Source: Leptospira johnsonii (GTDB lineage: Bacteria; Spirochaetota; Leptospiria; Leptospirales; Leptospiraceae). Taken from it: a stretch of DNA of 64,000 nucleotides. How positions within the stretch are numbered: the stretch's first letter is position 1; every line of letters starts with the position of its first letter. The stretch spans positions 1 to 64,000 of the forward strand of contig NZ_BFAY01000008.1 of the NCBI RefSeq assembly GCF_003112675.1, written 5' to 3'. The notes beneath the pieces are model-generated. The model did not search any database. It had not been told where the DNA came from and saw only the letters and a list, made by a program, of their open reading frames with translations. The position numbers and the translations under genes are program-made. Shown piece by piece: positions 9,496-18,735 of this stretch.

Positions 9496-12400
9496 ATGAA
9501 ACGAATCCGCAAAAGGCATCCAATTTCCATCTTCATTCTTTTACTTTTGCTCCAATGTAAGGGTTCGACGAATTCTTTGGACTATATACTCTTCGGTGTG
9601 AGTGAAAAATATTCACAAAGCACAAATGGGGTCACAGTCTCTTCTCCCAATTATTCTTATGCGGTTCCCGAAAATCCCACAAATGGAACTTTAGATATAG
9701 AGATCCGACTGAACAAGATCCCGACTGCGGATGTGACTTTGCCTCTAAGCTTGAGTCATACAGAAAGAGCGACAATTTCTGTCCCTACAGTAACGTTTAC
9801 TGCAGGTAACTGGGATTCTCCTCAAACGATAACGATCACAGGTATAGATAATTTGGCTGTGGAGGGAAATAAGGACATTTCTCTTTATGTGGGTAAGGCT
9901 ACGAGTGAAGACAAATCCTATAATGGTCTCTACACTCCCTCCATCGGGATCACAGTGATCGATGACGATTCATATAATATTGTAGTTTCCCCCAAAAAGA
10001 ATTTGATCACTACTGAAAAAGGAAACACAGCCAGTTTTACAGTGGTCTTGAGTAAGGCTCCTTCTTCCAATGTTGTAATTCCAACGATCCAAAGTTCCGA
10101 TCTGTCAGAAGGAACCGTATCCCCTTCTTCTTTAACATTTACCAACGGGAATTTTAATACCCCTCAAATAGTAACGATCACCGGGGTGGATGATGTTCTC
10201 ACTGACGGGAATATCCAATATAAGATCAATTTAGGAAATTCCACCAGCTCAGATACAAATTATAGCAATCTGATATTATCCTCCGTTTTCGTCACAAATA
10301 TTGATTACGAAGAACCTGCCATAATAGTAACACCCACTACCTTGAATATAAATGAGGCAGGAACCGCTAAAACATTCACAGTAACTTTAACTGTAGAACC
10401 TCCAGGAAATGTAACCATCCCTGTTTCCAGCTCGAATCCGTCCAGAGCAACCGTAGATACTTCTCTACTCACATTTACTCCAGCGAATTATAATACTCCC
10501 CAGACAGTCACAGTTACTCCTGTAAATAATGAGATCGCTGATGGGAATGTGATCGTAAATATAGTTTTAGGAACTGCAACAGATTACGGAAATGAGAATC
10601 CTCCCGACGTAAAAATAAATATTACTGACGACGATAGCCCAGGGATCTCGGTTTCCACATTGAGCACAAATACGAACGAGGCAGGACAAAACGCATTTTT
10701 CACTGTAGTTCTCACAAGTGAACCTACATCTAACGTTACCGTTTCCTTTAACGAAAAGAAAGATTCAGTAAACTTAAGCAACCAAGAAGGCACGATCGAT
10801 CAAACTCAAATCGTATTCACTCCTTCTAATTGGAATACTCCCCAGTCCGTGGTGGTAACCGGAATGGATGATGATGTGATGGATGGAAATGTGCAATACC
10901 AGATCCGAGTGAATAAAGCAACTAGCTCGGATACTAAATATAATAACAGGACTCCTAGTCCGAATTTTGTTACAGTTAACAATTTGGATGATGATACAGC
11001 TGGATTTGTGATCGTAGCGAACGGAAATACTACTCTTACGAGCAATTCTTCCGTTTCTATCAATGGATTTGCTACCGACGATTCCGCCAAATTGGATCCT
11101 CAAACTTATTCCAAATTTACGATTCGATTGAGGTCCCAGCCTCTTTCCAATGTTACTTTAAATCTTTCCAGTGGAAGCACGACTAACGACGGAGTTTTAA
11201 ATACTTCTAGCTTAGTATTCACTCCTTCCAAAAATGTAACGGGTGGATGGAACCAGGATAGAGAAGTTACCGTAACCGGAAGTTCCAACGGAACTAACGA
11301 AGGAAATCACGATTATACGATTTCTACTTCCAGTACAACTACGGATGATAAATACGGAAGCACCACATTCGTTAAAAATCCTTCTTTCGTATATTATAGT
11401 TGTGATAATGATGTTTCCAACCTGATCTCTTCATGCAGAAGGTCAGGAGGTTTCTCCACGAGCGAAGGAGGAGGAACTGCAACAATTTATTTGATCACTC
11501 AATCTTCTCCAAGTTCCACTGTTACTGTTCCTGCTTCCAGTGACGATACTACGGAAGGAAATGTGACCTCTTCCGCAACGATCACTTCTGGAAACTGGAA
11601 TACTATGATCTCTTCCGGAACGAATAAGATCGTTGCAACAGGTGTGGACGATGCACTTGTGGATGGGAATGTTCTATACAATATACTTTACGGCGCAGCC
11701 AGCGGTGGATTGACATATACTGCACCTTCTTCCCCTATCCGAAATATTGATGACGAGCAAGTATTGACATTTTCGAATATAAGCGGAGATACTAGTGAAG
11801 ATGGCATGAGTGCAACCTTCAAGGTAAAATTAGGACTTTCCTCTCCTCCTACTGGGGATGTCACATTCACTCTTTCCTGTAAATCTGGAAGCACGGAATG
11901 CGCGAGCGTGAGTCCTACGAGTCTTACATTCACTTCTTCCGATTATAATGTGAATAAGACAATCACGATCACTGGCAAAAACGATAATAGAGTGGATGGC
12001 ACCCAAAGTAGTTGTGTATCTTTCAGTCTTCTTACGAGTAGCGATGCAACTTTCGACCAATACCAACCTCCTGACTACTGTGGGGTCCAAAACCTGGACA
12101 ACGATAAGCTGATCTGGAGCACTTCACTTACAAAAAGTGGAAACCTGAATTCCGGTATGACCGTTGCAGATGATAGTTGCAATGATGGTGCGGATCCAAA
12201 CAAACCTACAGATATGGGAAGCGCTACGTACAAGGCATTGATCGTAGACGGTTCTACTAGGGTTGCGACTACAACAGGAACGAACGCAACCGGACAAACG
12301 AACTGGGTCCTGGACGCGAGCAGAGATTATTATCTCAAAAGTGGTAGTTTACCTTATTCTAATAAAGTATTCACTACGAATTCTTTCAAACTTTTCAGCT

Positions 12401-12627
12401 TTGGAAGTTTGACTACTGCGTTCAGTGGAAGCGGATCCGATTCTTTCTGGACCGGTTTGAATTCGAATTGGACCACTTCAAGTAACCATTGCAATATGTG
12501 GACAGACGATATTAGTTCCGGGATTACCGGGCAATACGGGATCGGAAACTCATTAGGATCCGGGTCCATCAGCTCAGGAAACGATAACTGTTCTGTTCCC
12601 AAAAAGTTTATCTGCGTCCAGCAATAA
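9496..12627 (+). CDS. Calx-beta-like repeat lipoprotein with C-terminal DUF1554
   Basis: A large surface lipoprotein of 1043 residues from this start. The frame is open from 9448, but the ATG at 9496 gives a clean basic-hydrophobic leader ending LLLQC and has GAGG just before it. The body is a tandem array of about eight ~100-residue beta modules. Recurring elements are VVLSKAPSSNV, SLTFTNGNFNTPQ, TITGVDD and DGNIQY, the Calx-beta-like pattern. The last ~160 residues (ADDSCNDGADPN to CSVPKKFICVQQ) match DUF1554, a domain found mainly in Leptospira exported proteins. The beta modules contain many acidic loops that may bind calcium. Adhesion is a family-based guess. It is monocistronic. Confidence 0.88.
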   Translation: MKRIRKRHPISIFILLLLLQCKGSTNSLDYILFGVSEKYSQSTNGVTVSSPNYSYAVPENPTNGTLDIEIRLNKIPTADVTLPLSLSHTERATISVPTVTFTAGNWDSPQTITITGIDNLAVEGNKDISLYVGKATSEDKSYNGLYTPSIGITVIDDDSYNIVVSPKKNLITTEKGNTASFTVVLSKAPSSNVVIPTIQSSDLSEGTVSPSSLTFTNGNFNTPQIVTITGVDDVLTDGNIQYKINLGNSTSSDTNYSNLILSSVFVTNIDYEEPAIIVTPTTLNINEAGTAKTFTVTLTVEPPGNVTIPVSSSNPSRATVDTSLLTFTPANYNTPQTVTVTPVNNEIADGNVIVNIVLGTATDYGNENPPDVKINITDDDSPGISVSTLSTNTNEAGQNAFFTVVLTSEPTSNVTVSFNEKKDSVNLSNQEGTIDQTQIVFTPSNWNTPQSVVVTGMDDDVMDGNVQYQIRVNKATSSDTKYNNRTPSPNFVTVNNLDDDTAGFVIVANGNTTLTSNSSVSINGFATDDSAKLDPQTYSKFTIRLRSQPLSNVTLNLSSGSTTNDGVLNTSSLVFTPSKNVTGGWNQDREVTVTGSSNGTNEGNHDYTISTSSTTTDDKYGSTTFVKNPSFVYYSCDNDVSNLISSCRRSGGFSTSEGGGTATIYLITQSSPSSTVTVPASSDDTTEGNVTSSATITSGNWNTMISSGTNKIVATGVDDALVDGNVLYNILYGAASGGLTYTAPSSPIRNIDDEQVLTFSNISGDTSEDGMSATFKVKLGLSSPPTGDVTFTLSCKSGSTECASVSPTSLTFTSSDYNVNKTITITGKNDNRVDGTQSSCVSFSLLTSSDATFDQYQPPDYCGVQNLDNDKLIWSTSLTKSGNLNSGMTVADDSCNDGADPNKPTDMGSATYKALIVDGSTRVATTTGTNATGQTNWVLDASRDYYLKSGSLPYSNKVFTTNSFKLFSFGSLTTAFSGSGSDSFWTGLNSNWTTSSNHCNMWTDDISSGITGQYGIGNSLGSGSISSGNDNCSVPKKFICVQQ

Positions 12628-12691
12628 GAAGAAGGTTCTCTGTTTCCTGAAGCTTGAGAGCCATCGGAGATGCTCTTGAAAATGAAATTTT

Positions 12692-12713
12692 CTTTAGACA
12701 GAACCGTCTAAAG
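12692..12713. promoter_or_regulatory. Inverted repeat, likely ArsR operator
   Basis: CTTTAGAC-N6-GTCTAAAG is a perfect 8-bp inverted repeat ending 8 bases before the ATG of the ArsR-family gene, the usual place for an autoregulatory operator. A half site GTCTAA recurs at 13114-13119, upstream of the SDR gene. Confidence 0.6.
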
Positions 12714-12721
12714 AATGAAAT

Positions 12722-13024
12722 ATGGAGAGAGTGCCAAATCCCAAGCCTGTCAAACTCACTGAAAAGGAATTTACTAAAATTTCTAGGGCCCTTGCTGAGC
12801 CTAGAAGATTTCAGCTTTTACAATGTATTGGCTCTAACAAAGAAGCTACCGCTTGCAGCACTCTGAACAAGTCCCAAGATATAAGCCCTGCTACTCTTTC
12901 TCACCATATTAAAGAATTAGAAAATGCCGGCCTGATAGAAACTTCTAAAGAAGGCAAATATGTAAGTATCACCTTGAGAAGGGATGTATTCAAGGCCTAC
13001 CTAGACAAACTTTCCCAGATCTAG
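12722..13024 (+). CDS. ArsR-family transcriptional regulator
   Basis: A 100-residue winged-helix repressor. It contains ALAEPRRFQLLQCIGSN, ISPATLSHHIKELENAGLI (recognition helix) and KYVSITLRRDVF (wing). Cysteines occur at CIGS and CSTL but not as the CVC box of arsenic sensors, so metal sensing is not supported. A perfect inverted repeat just upstream is a probable operator. The SDR oxidoreductase starts 135 bp downstream on the same strand and, with its GTCTAA half site, is the likely target. Confidence 0.9.
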   Translation: MERVPNPKPVKLTEKEFTKISRALAEPRRFQLLQCIGSNKEATACSTLNKSQDISPATLSHHIKELENAGLIETSKEGKYVSITLRRDVFKAYLDKLSQI

Positions 13025-13159
13025 ACAAAACCGACCGACGCTCATTCCAGTTTCGTTATTTTGATAATTATCAAAATATCAAAATATTTTCAAAAACAAA
13101 CATTTCGATACTTGTCTAACTATAAAATTATTAAGATCCGAATATTCAGGAGTGATCTC

Positions 13160-13909
13160 ATGAGTCAGTTAAAAGGAAAAGTCGCAGTGGTAACAGGAGC
13201 TTCCAAAGGAATTGGAGCAAGTATCGCTAAGACATTAGGTTCCGCAGGTGCATCAGTAGTGGTTAACTATTCTTCCAGCAAAGAAGGTGCAGATAAGGTT
13301 GTGGCGGAGATTGAAAAAAGCGGAGGAAAGGCAATCGCAGTCCAAGGAGACATGTCCAAGTCCTCGGACGTGAAACGTCTTTTTTCGGAAACGAAGAAAA
13401 CATTCGGTTCTCTAAATATCCTAGTGAATAACGCAGGTGTATTCGAGTTTGCGCCATTGGAAGCCGTGACAGAAGATGAATTTCATAGACAGATGAATAT
13501 AAATGTTCTGGGACCTATCCTCGCCACTCAGGAATCTCTCAACCATTTTGCGCCGGAAGGTGGATCTGTGATCAATATCAGCTCTATAGTGAGCGACAAC
13601 CCTGTTCCTCATTCGGTTGTGTATGCTTCTACAAAAGGTGCATTGGATACTGTTTCCCAAGTATTGGCTTTAGAGCTTAGTTCCAAAAAGATCAGAGTGA
13701 ATACGATCGCACCGGGTGGTGTTGAAACAGAAGGAGCTCATAGACTCGGAATGATAGGAAGTGATATGGAAAAAATGATCGTTTCCAAAACTCCTTTAGG
13801 AAGGTTAGGACAGCCTGAAGATATTGCAAAGGTTGCATTATTCCTAGCCTCCGAAGATTCATATTGGCTTACGGGAGAAAAGATCAGCGCATCCGGAGGT
13901 TATAGATAA
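13160..13909 (+). CDS. SDR-family oxidoreductase
   Basis: A 249-residue classical short-chain dehydrogenase/reductase. The Rossmann motif is TGASKGIGASIAKTLG, followed by NNAG and the catalytic triad S in INISSIVS and Y-x3-K in YASTKGALD, then RVNTIAPGGVETEG and the C-terminal LASEDSYWLTGEKISASGGYR. The reaction is NAD(P)-dependent reduction or oxidation of a carbonyl or hydroxyl group, with unknown substrate. AGGAG precedes the ATG at 13160. The longer open frame from 13061 adds an AT-rich, implausible leader and was rejected. Probably controlled by the upstream ArsR protein. Confidence 0.93.
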   Translation: MSQLKGKVAVVTGASKGIGASIAKTLGSAGASVVVNYSSSKEGADKVVAEIEKSGGKAIAVQGDMSKSSDVKRLFSETKKTFGSLNILVNNAGVFEFAPLEAVTEDEFHRQMNINVLGPILATQESLNHFAPEGGSVINISSIVSDNPVPHSVVYASTKGALDTVSQVLALELSSKKIRVNTIAPGGVETEGAHRLGMIGSDMEKMIVSKTPLGRLGQPEDIAKVALFLASEDSYWLTGEKISASGGYR

Positions 13910-13926
13910 AATTTTTCCTTCGCCGC

Positions 13927-14001
13927 AGGGCATGATTAGTTTGTGATTTAAACCATAAAATTCGAGTGGATCACTTATGTTGGAGTTCCTAATCATGCCC
14001 T
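13927..14001. repeat. 13-bp perfect inverted repeat before the enoyl-CoA hydratase gene
   Basis: AGGGCATGATTAG (13927-13939) is exactly complementary to CTAATCATGCCCT (13989-14001), with a 49-nt loop. The right arm ends at the base before the hydratase ATG, and the only good Shine-Dalgarno (GGAG, 13982-13985) lies in the loop. It could act as an operator or a leader structure. Confidence 0.6.
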
Positions 14002-14784
14002 ATGAACTATTTACGGGAACCAATCCAATTAAAAAACGGCAGAGCCGAATGTATTAAAATACAAACTAACGATCAAAATTCTTTGACCAGGGAGAATATG
14101 ATAGAACTGGAAAATATCCTGGCTGAGATCGATAAGGACGATAGTATCCGCGCGGTGCTTATAAGTTCCGACAACCCTAAATTTTTTTCAAACGGTATCG
14201 ATGCGGAGAATATACTAAATACACCTAGGGAAAAACTGACCGCAGAAATGGGCCAGATCGTGATCCTATTCGGTAAACTTTTGAGTTTCGGAAAACCTTT
14301 GATTGCAGAGGTGACAGGTTACGCGATGGGTGGTGGTGCAGTTATCACTCTCTCTTGCGATTTCAAATTTATGTTAGAAGGAAAGGCAAGGATCGCTTTT
14401 ACAGAAGTTTTGGTAGGACTTCCACTACCGATCAGTTTCATCGATAAACTGAAGATAACAGTTAAGTCTGAATATCTGAACGAAGTTTGTCTTTTAGGAA
14501 CTGCTTATAAAGCGGAAGAAGCCAAAGAAATTTCTTTAATCAACGAAACTGCCGAAAATAAGGAAGATTTGCGTAAACTTGTTCTGAAAAAATTAGACGA
14601 GGTGATGGCAATCGCTCCAAGCGCTTATAGACGGACGAAGGCTGCGATCAATAAAGAGATCACCGATAAATTCGAATCGCAATTGGAATTCACTAAAAGT
14701 AGTTTTGAAGATCCTAAAGTAGTGGCAAATTTATTGGAAGCGATGAGTGCTTTAAAGGAAAAAAGAAGACCGAAACTTACCTAA
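14002..14784 (+). CDS. Enoyl-CoA hydratase/isomerase-family protein
   Basis: A 260-residue crotonase-fold protein. The first oxyanion-hole segment is ISSDNPKFFSNGIDAENIL and the second is YAMGGGAVITLSCDFKFM. The usual glutamates are not both evident: the segment FTEVLVGLPLP keeps one acidic residue. The exact reaction (hydratase, isomerase or hydrolase) therefore cannot be stated. The ATG at 14002 lacks a well-placed ribosome site. An overlapping ATG at 13995 is better placed but opens only a ~20-codon reading frame. The gene stands alone after the SDR gene. Confidence 0.85.
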   Translation: MNYLREPIQLKNGRAECIKIQTNDQNSLTRENMIELENILAEIDKDDSIRAVLISSDNPKFFSNGIDAENILNTPREKLTAEMGQIVILFGKLLSFGKPLIAEVTGYAMGGGAVITLSCDFKFMLEGKARIAFTEVLVGLPLPISFIDKLKITVKSEYLNEVCLLGTAYKAEEAKEISLINETAENKEDLRKLVLKKLDEVMAIAPSAYRRTKAAINKEITDKFESQLEFTKSSFEDPKVVANLLEAMSALKEKRRPKLT

Positions 14785-14797
14785 ATATTCGATTTTC

Positions 14798-16708
14798 TTA
14801 AATTTGGATCCTATAAGCTTCTAAATTTCCGAAGGTCCAAACTCCTAAAAATTTAGGATACAGGTCCTTCGGAATATTTACATCCACTAGATTACTTCCG
14901 AATTCACTTCCGGTAAATCCGGAGATGATTGAAGTCGCAGAATTTGCACTTGTCGCGGCATACCCGGAACCATTACCATGAAAAACATACACTCTTCCGG
15001 ACAATGCAACCCCATCCGGATATACGTATGCTGCCGCCACTAAGTCTCCCAACCCGTCTCCATTTATATCGGAGATCATGACAGCATTTCCGAAAGCTTG
15101 GTTAGTAGATTGCCCAGAAATTAAATTTACAGAACCACTTGAGACCTGGTTGCCGTCGCTTAAATTTATATAAACTCTTCCCTGGCTAGTAGAATAACTT
15201 GGAGCGCCTGTAGCAAAATCATCATAACCATCTCCGTTAATATCTCCCAGCACTACCCCGAGTCCCACAGCACTTATAGAGAAAGCGTTGATTATAGTGT
15301 TTGCACTTGTAGCAGAAGAAACGGTTATCCCACTTGTAGTCCCAGTGCTATTGAATACATAACTTCTTCCAAAAAAGCTGCCGTATTGGGGAGCTCCTAC
15401 TGCAAGATCCGCGTAACCATCTCCGTTCACATCTCCAGTAAACAAACGGATACCGAAATTACTTGTAGTCTCTCCAACTATAACAGTATTTGCTAATGTA
15501 TAAGAACCTACCGTAACTCCCGCAGATCCACTGCTATGGAAAATCCAAACCCCTCCTGCAGAACCCGCATACGCGTTTCCACCCACAATCAGATCTGAAA
15601 ATCCATCTCCGTTAATATCTCCGAGTCCTATCCCGCAGGCGAAATTACTTCCGCCCGGTCCTGAAATAGAAGTTGCCGCTGTTGAGGAAATCCCTCCAGC
15701 CCCAGTACTGTAATAGATAAATGCAAGTCCGGAAAATCCGGACACACGATAGGCACCATTTGCAAGATCATCGTATCCATCCCCATTCACATCGCCTAAC
15801 GCAACTGCATATCCGAATTCGTTTGAACCCGTATAATTTAAGATCAGATTTGCGCCGGCTGCTGTGTTAGTAATAATACCGGAAGTGCTTCCGTGAAATA
15901 TATATGTGATCCCTTGCAATCCTGAATAGTCGGAAGCTCCTATCACAAGATCTCCGTAACCATCTCCATTCACATCTCCCATCGCGGAAGCGTAACCCAT
16001 TCTTCCTTGGCCTGTGATAGAATGATCCGCCATACTCGAATCAGTTGCGGAAATTCCGGAAGAACCTCCATTAAAAATATATGCTACTCCCATTCCGGAA
16101 GCATCTCCAGGAGCCATCACTACTGTGTCTGCGTAACCGTCTCCGTTCAGATCTCGATTATAACCCTTCCTTACATTCAGGCTGAGAACTGTGGAAATAT
16201 TTGCGCTGGAGTCAACACTTCTGATATGGATAGAATGCAGAGAGCCATGTCTCCAAGTAAAGGAACCTACAGGCAGGGCGAAACTCCAACTAGTCGTTCC
16301 AGTCGCAGTACTATAAGTTCCTCCATCGATACTAATTTGCACTGAGGAAACCAAGGTATCATCGGAAGAAGTCCCAAATAAAAATCCTGTCTCCACGGTC
16401 GGCCTGCCAGAAGCGGGGAGATTTGTGATCGTGACTGTAGGAGCCGTTACATCTCCGGTAGGAGACGGAGTGGTGCTCGCATCTACGCAGGTATCCCCCG
16501 AGACTAAGCATGCAATCTGGGCCTCGAGCATCGCTTCGAAGGCGAGATTCATAGATTTGAGTGAGCAGGATTCTAAAAAGAAAAGAAGAAGGACTACTGT
16601 ACCGTAAGGGATTCTCTTTTGAAAAAATAAAACGAACGAATTCAGGCCTTTCGCAAGGATTTTACGATGAAAAAAATTACGGAAATTCTCTCTAAGAAAT
16701 TTTCGCAT
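14798..16708 (-). CDS. FG-GAP repeat (integrin-alpha-like) lipoprotein
   Basis: A 636-residue exported protein. A long basic N-terminus leads into VVLLLFFLESC, a lipobox near residue 48, so the true start may be further downstream. An Ig-like segment (VTITNLPASGRPTVETG to SLNVRKG) is followed by about seven FG-GAP/VCBS repeats. Each holds a calcium-loop motif such as DLNGDGYADTVV, DVNGDGYGDLVIGA and DINGDGYDDFATGA, then a (V/I)YIFHG-type strand. The array predicts a seven-bladed integrin-alpha-like propeller on the cell surface. Ligand unknown. Confidence 0.88.
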   Translation of the reverse strand: MRKFLRENFRNFFHRKILAKGLNSFVLFFQKRIPYGTVVLLLFFLESCSLKSMNLAFEAMLEAQIACLVSGDTCVDASTTPSPTGDVTAPTVTITNLPASGRPTVETGFLFGTSSDDTLVSSVQISIDGGTYSTATGTTSWSFALPVGSFTWRHGSLHSIHIRSVDSSANISTVLSLNVRKGYNRDLNGDGYADTVVMAPGDASGMGVAYIFNGGSSGISATDSSMADHSITGQGRMGYASAMGDVNGDGYGDLVIGASDYSGLQGITYIFHGSTSGIITNTAAGANLILNYTGSNEFGYAVALGDVNGDGYDDLANGAYRVSGFSGLAFIYYSTGAGGISSTAATSISGPGGSNFACGIGLGDINGDGFSDLIVGGNAYAGSAGGVWIFHSSGSAGVTVGSYTLANTVIVGETTSNFGIRLFTGDVNGDGYADLAVGAPQYGSFFGRSYVFNSTGTTSGITVSSATSANTIINAFSISAVGLGVVLGDINGDGYDDFATGAPSYSTSQGRVYINLSDGNQVSSGSVNLISGQSTNQAFGNAVMISDINGDGLGDLVAAAYVYPDGVALSGRVYVFHGNGSGYAATSANSATSIISGFTGSEFGSNLVDVNIPKDLYPKFLGVWTFGNLEAYRIQI

Positions 16709-17039
16709 CCAAATATATTTACATTTAATCGAAGATCGTATTACAACTCATTTCTAAAAAATTGAAAAACAAACCGGAATTTTAGAAAATCCACCCTCCC
16801 CCGTTCGCGGGATATTTTCGAAATTTCTAATTTTCGTTTTCGTAAGTCATTAAAGATTAACCTCGTTCTTTTTTGGAATGCCTCGCTTGAATCTACTCAT
16901 TCACCCGTTCCGTAATCAGTAGCGTTCATTCCTAGATCGTTACCAAACAGCCTTTTCCCCTCAAATTTAACCAAACAACTTGTCTGTTTTTTAGAAGCCG
17001 GCCCTAGAACAAACAGTAGTTACGCGAGGGAGTTGAGAC
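16709..17039. other. Intergenic region between divergent lipoprotein genes
   Basis: 331 bases without a coding frame. It must hold the promoters of both flanking genes, but no confident -35/-10 pair was found. A short UUCG-loop hairpin, CCCGTTCGCGGG, is at 16800-16811. GAGGGAG before 17040 is the ribosome site of the next gene. Confidence 0.6.
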
Positions 17040-18707
17040 ATGAAAAAAATTCTGAAAGATGAAAAATTCCAGGACATTCTTCTTAAAGCAGCTCTCGTCA
17101 TGACCATCCTAATACTAATTTTGGTATTATCCACAGGATGTAACAATGCAAAAGCGGTGAGTATAGATGCAAGTTCCTCTGCAATAGGTGCCATCGCGTT
17201 CGATGGAAACCTGGGAGTTTTTGGAAGTAATACTTCCGGACCTTCTCTTGTTAAAGTGAACGTTATCGGATATTTAAATAAATCCGGTAAAGAGATGAAT
17301 CTCACTCTGACTAATACGGATACCTCCGAGACACAAGAGCTACAGATTTCGGATAACGGAACCTTCTCCTTTCCGGATACTTTGGATCCAGGCGCAAATT
17401 TTACAATTGCTCTTGGAACTTATACGGGAGGACAGAACTGCACTCTCACAGGAAATTCAGGCAAAGCTGGTTTAGTAGCCGCTTCTAAGGTCGACTGCGA
17501 AAGGAACTTGGCCGTTTTCGGGACCTGGTTTTCGGGCAGCACTCCGGTCATGAATCTTTTTCAGGTGAACCAAAAGACTTCTACGGTTGTAGGAACTCCT
17601 ATGTTTTTTAGTACGAGTGCCGGAGTTCCAATGCTCGATCTAGTTTGGTCCGGAAGCAAATACCTGGCAGTTTGGACCGCGACAGGAGGCACGATCAAAG
17701 CTAGATTCCTGGATATAGAACACACCGCCATAGGTTCGGATATTACTGTGGCAGGTTTAGTTTCTACCGGGCCAGGTGCTAAGATCAGCACGTTATCTTC
17801 TGCCTATAATCCGGATCTGGACGAGTTCGTAGTAGTATTTGTAGAATTTGGAGGAAGCACATCCTTCTCAAATTTAGTAAGATATATCCGTATCCATTCC
17901 GATGGAACCTTGGTTGGAAGCCCAACAGACATTAAATCTATTTCCGGAGCGATAGGCACCACATTCGGATATTCGGATGTAATTTGGGATGGAAGTAAAT
18001 ATATAACCGCATTCGAAGACCATGACAATAATACGGACGATGTTCCTAATAATTACGTAACAGTATTCCGTTTTACGAATGGAGCAGCCTCGCAGATCAA
18101 TCAATTGTTCTTATCTTCCGGAACCGGTTCCACTGGTGCAGTTCTTCCTGTAGGTTCTGCGGGCGCTGCTTATCCTAAATTCGTGAGAACTTCGTCTGAT
18201 ATATGGCTTTTTTATAATAGATCCAATTTGGATGTTTCTGGGAACTCAATCGATTCCAGCTTAATGGAATGGAGAAACTTAGCGGGAGCTCCTGCACAAG
18301 TCCGAAAAGACACGAACCCGAATGGTTGTCATCCGAGTGGAACCGGATTCCAAACCTACGTTCCTTCTCCAGGAAATATAGGCTCCAGAGTATTATTGGG
18401 CTACGATCTAAGATGCACACAAGGTAGTTCCTTATTCTTCGATGTATATCATGCTCCCTTGAATTCGACTAACGGTGGCCTGGGAGCCGTTACGAATTAT
18501 TCCGGATCTATGCTTGGAATGAACTTTACTCTTGGAAGCTCCACTACCTGCAGAACTTCCAGGTGTTACACAAGTGCAGGTGCGTTAGGAGACGGAGTTT
18601 ATATTTTCGATCCTAATTTTGATGGAAGCACTAATACGTTCTATTCGATCAAACTCTCTTCTCCAGGGAATTCTGTGGATTTTCCAGTCCAGACTTCCAT
18701 TCAGTAA
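17040..18707 (+). CDS. Hypothetical lipoprotein, beta-propeller-like
   Basis: A 555-residue predicted lipoprotein. The leader LVMTILILILVLSTGC ends in a lipobox cysteine near residue 37. A short beta domain with NGTFSFPDTLDPGANFTIALGT and QNCTLTGNSGKAG resembles the domain in the next gene and in other Leptospira lipoproteins. The remainder shows irregular repeats with the pattern (V/I)WDGSKY(L/I)(A/T)(V/A): LVWSGSKYLAVWTA, AYNPDLDEFVVVFVE, VIWDGSKYITAFED. These suggest propeller blades. The function is unknown. GGGAG precedes the ATG. The next lipoprotein gene begins 28 bp after the stop, so they are probably co-transcribed. Confidence 0.7.
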   Translation: MKKILKDEKFQDILLKAALVMTILILILVLSTGCNNAKAVSIDASSSAIGAIAFDGNLGVFGSNTSGPSLVKVNVIGYLNKSGKEMNLTLTNTDTSETQELQISDNGTFSFPDTLDPGANFTIALGTYTGGQNCTLTGNSGKAGLVAASKVDCERNLAVFGTWFSGSTPVMNLFQVNQKTSTVVGTPMFFSTSAGVPMLDLVWSGSKYLAVWTATGGTIKARFLDIEHTAIGSDITVAGLVSTGPGAKISTLSSAYNPDLDEFVVVFVEFGGSTSFSNLVRYIRIHSDGTLVGSPTDIKSISGAIGTTFGYSDVIWDGSKYITAFEDHDNNTDDVPNNYVTVFRFTNGAASQINQLFLSSGTGSTGAVLPVGSAGAAYPKFVRTSSDIWLFYNRSNLDVSGNSIDSSLMEWRNLAGAPAQVRKDTNPNGCHPSGTGFQTYVPSPGNIGSRVLLGYDLRCTQGSSLFFDVYHAPLNSTNGGLGAVTNYSGSMLGMNFTLGSSTTCRTSRCYTSAGALGDGVYIFDPNFDGSTNTFYSIKLSSPGNSVDFPVQTSIQ

Positions 18708-18735
18708 CTTCAACCGGATCCTTGTTAAGATAAAT

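Noticed and set aside
12628..12660. Hairpin GGTTCTC / GAGAGCC after the Calx-beta gene.
   Set aside because: Seven base pairs with a wobble, a 15-nt loop and no T-run. Termination not supported.
13061..13159. N-terminal extension of the SDR oxidoreductase.
   Set aside because: The extension is AT-rich, unlike the family, and AGGAG precedes the ATG at 13160.
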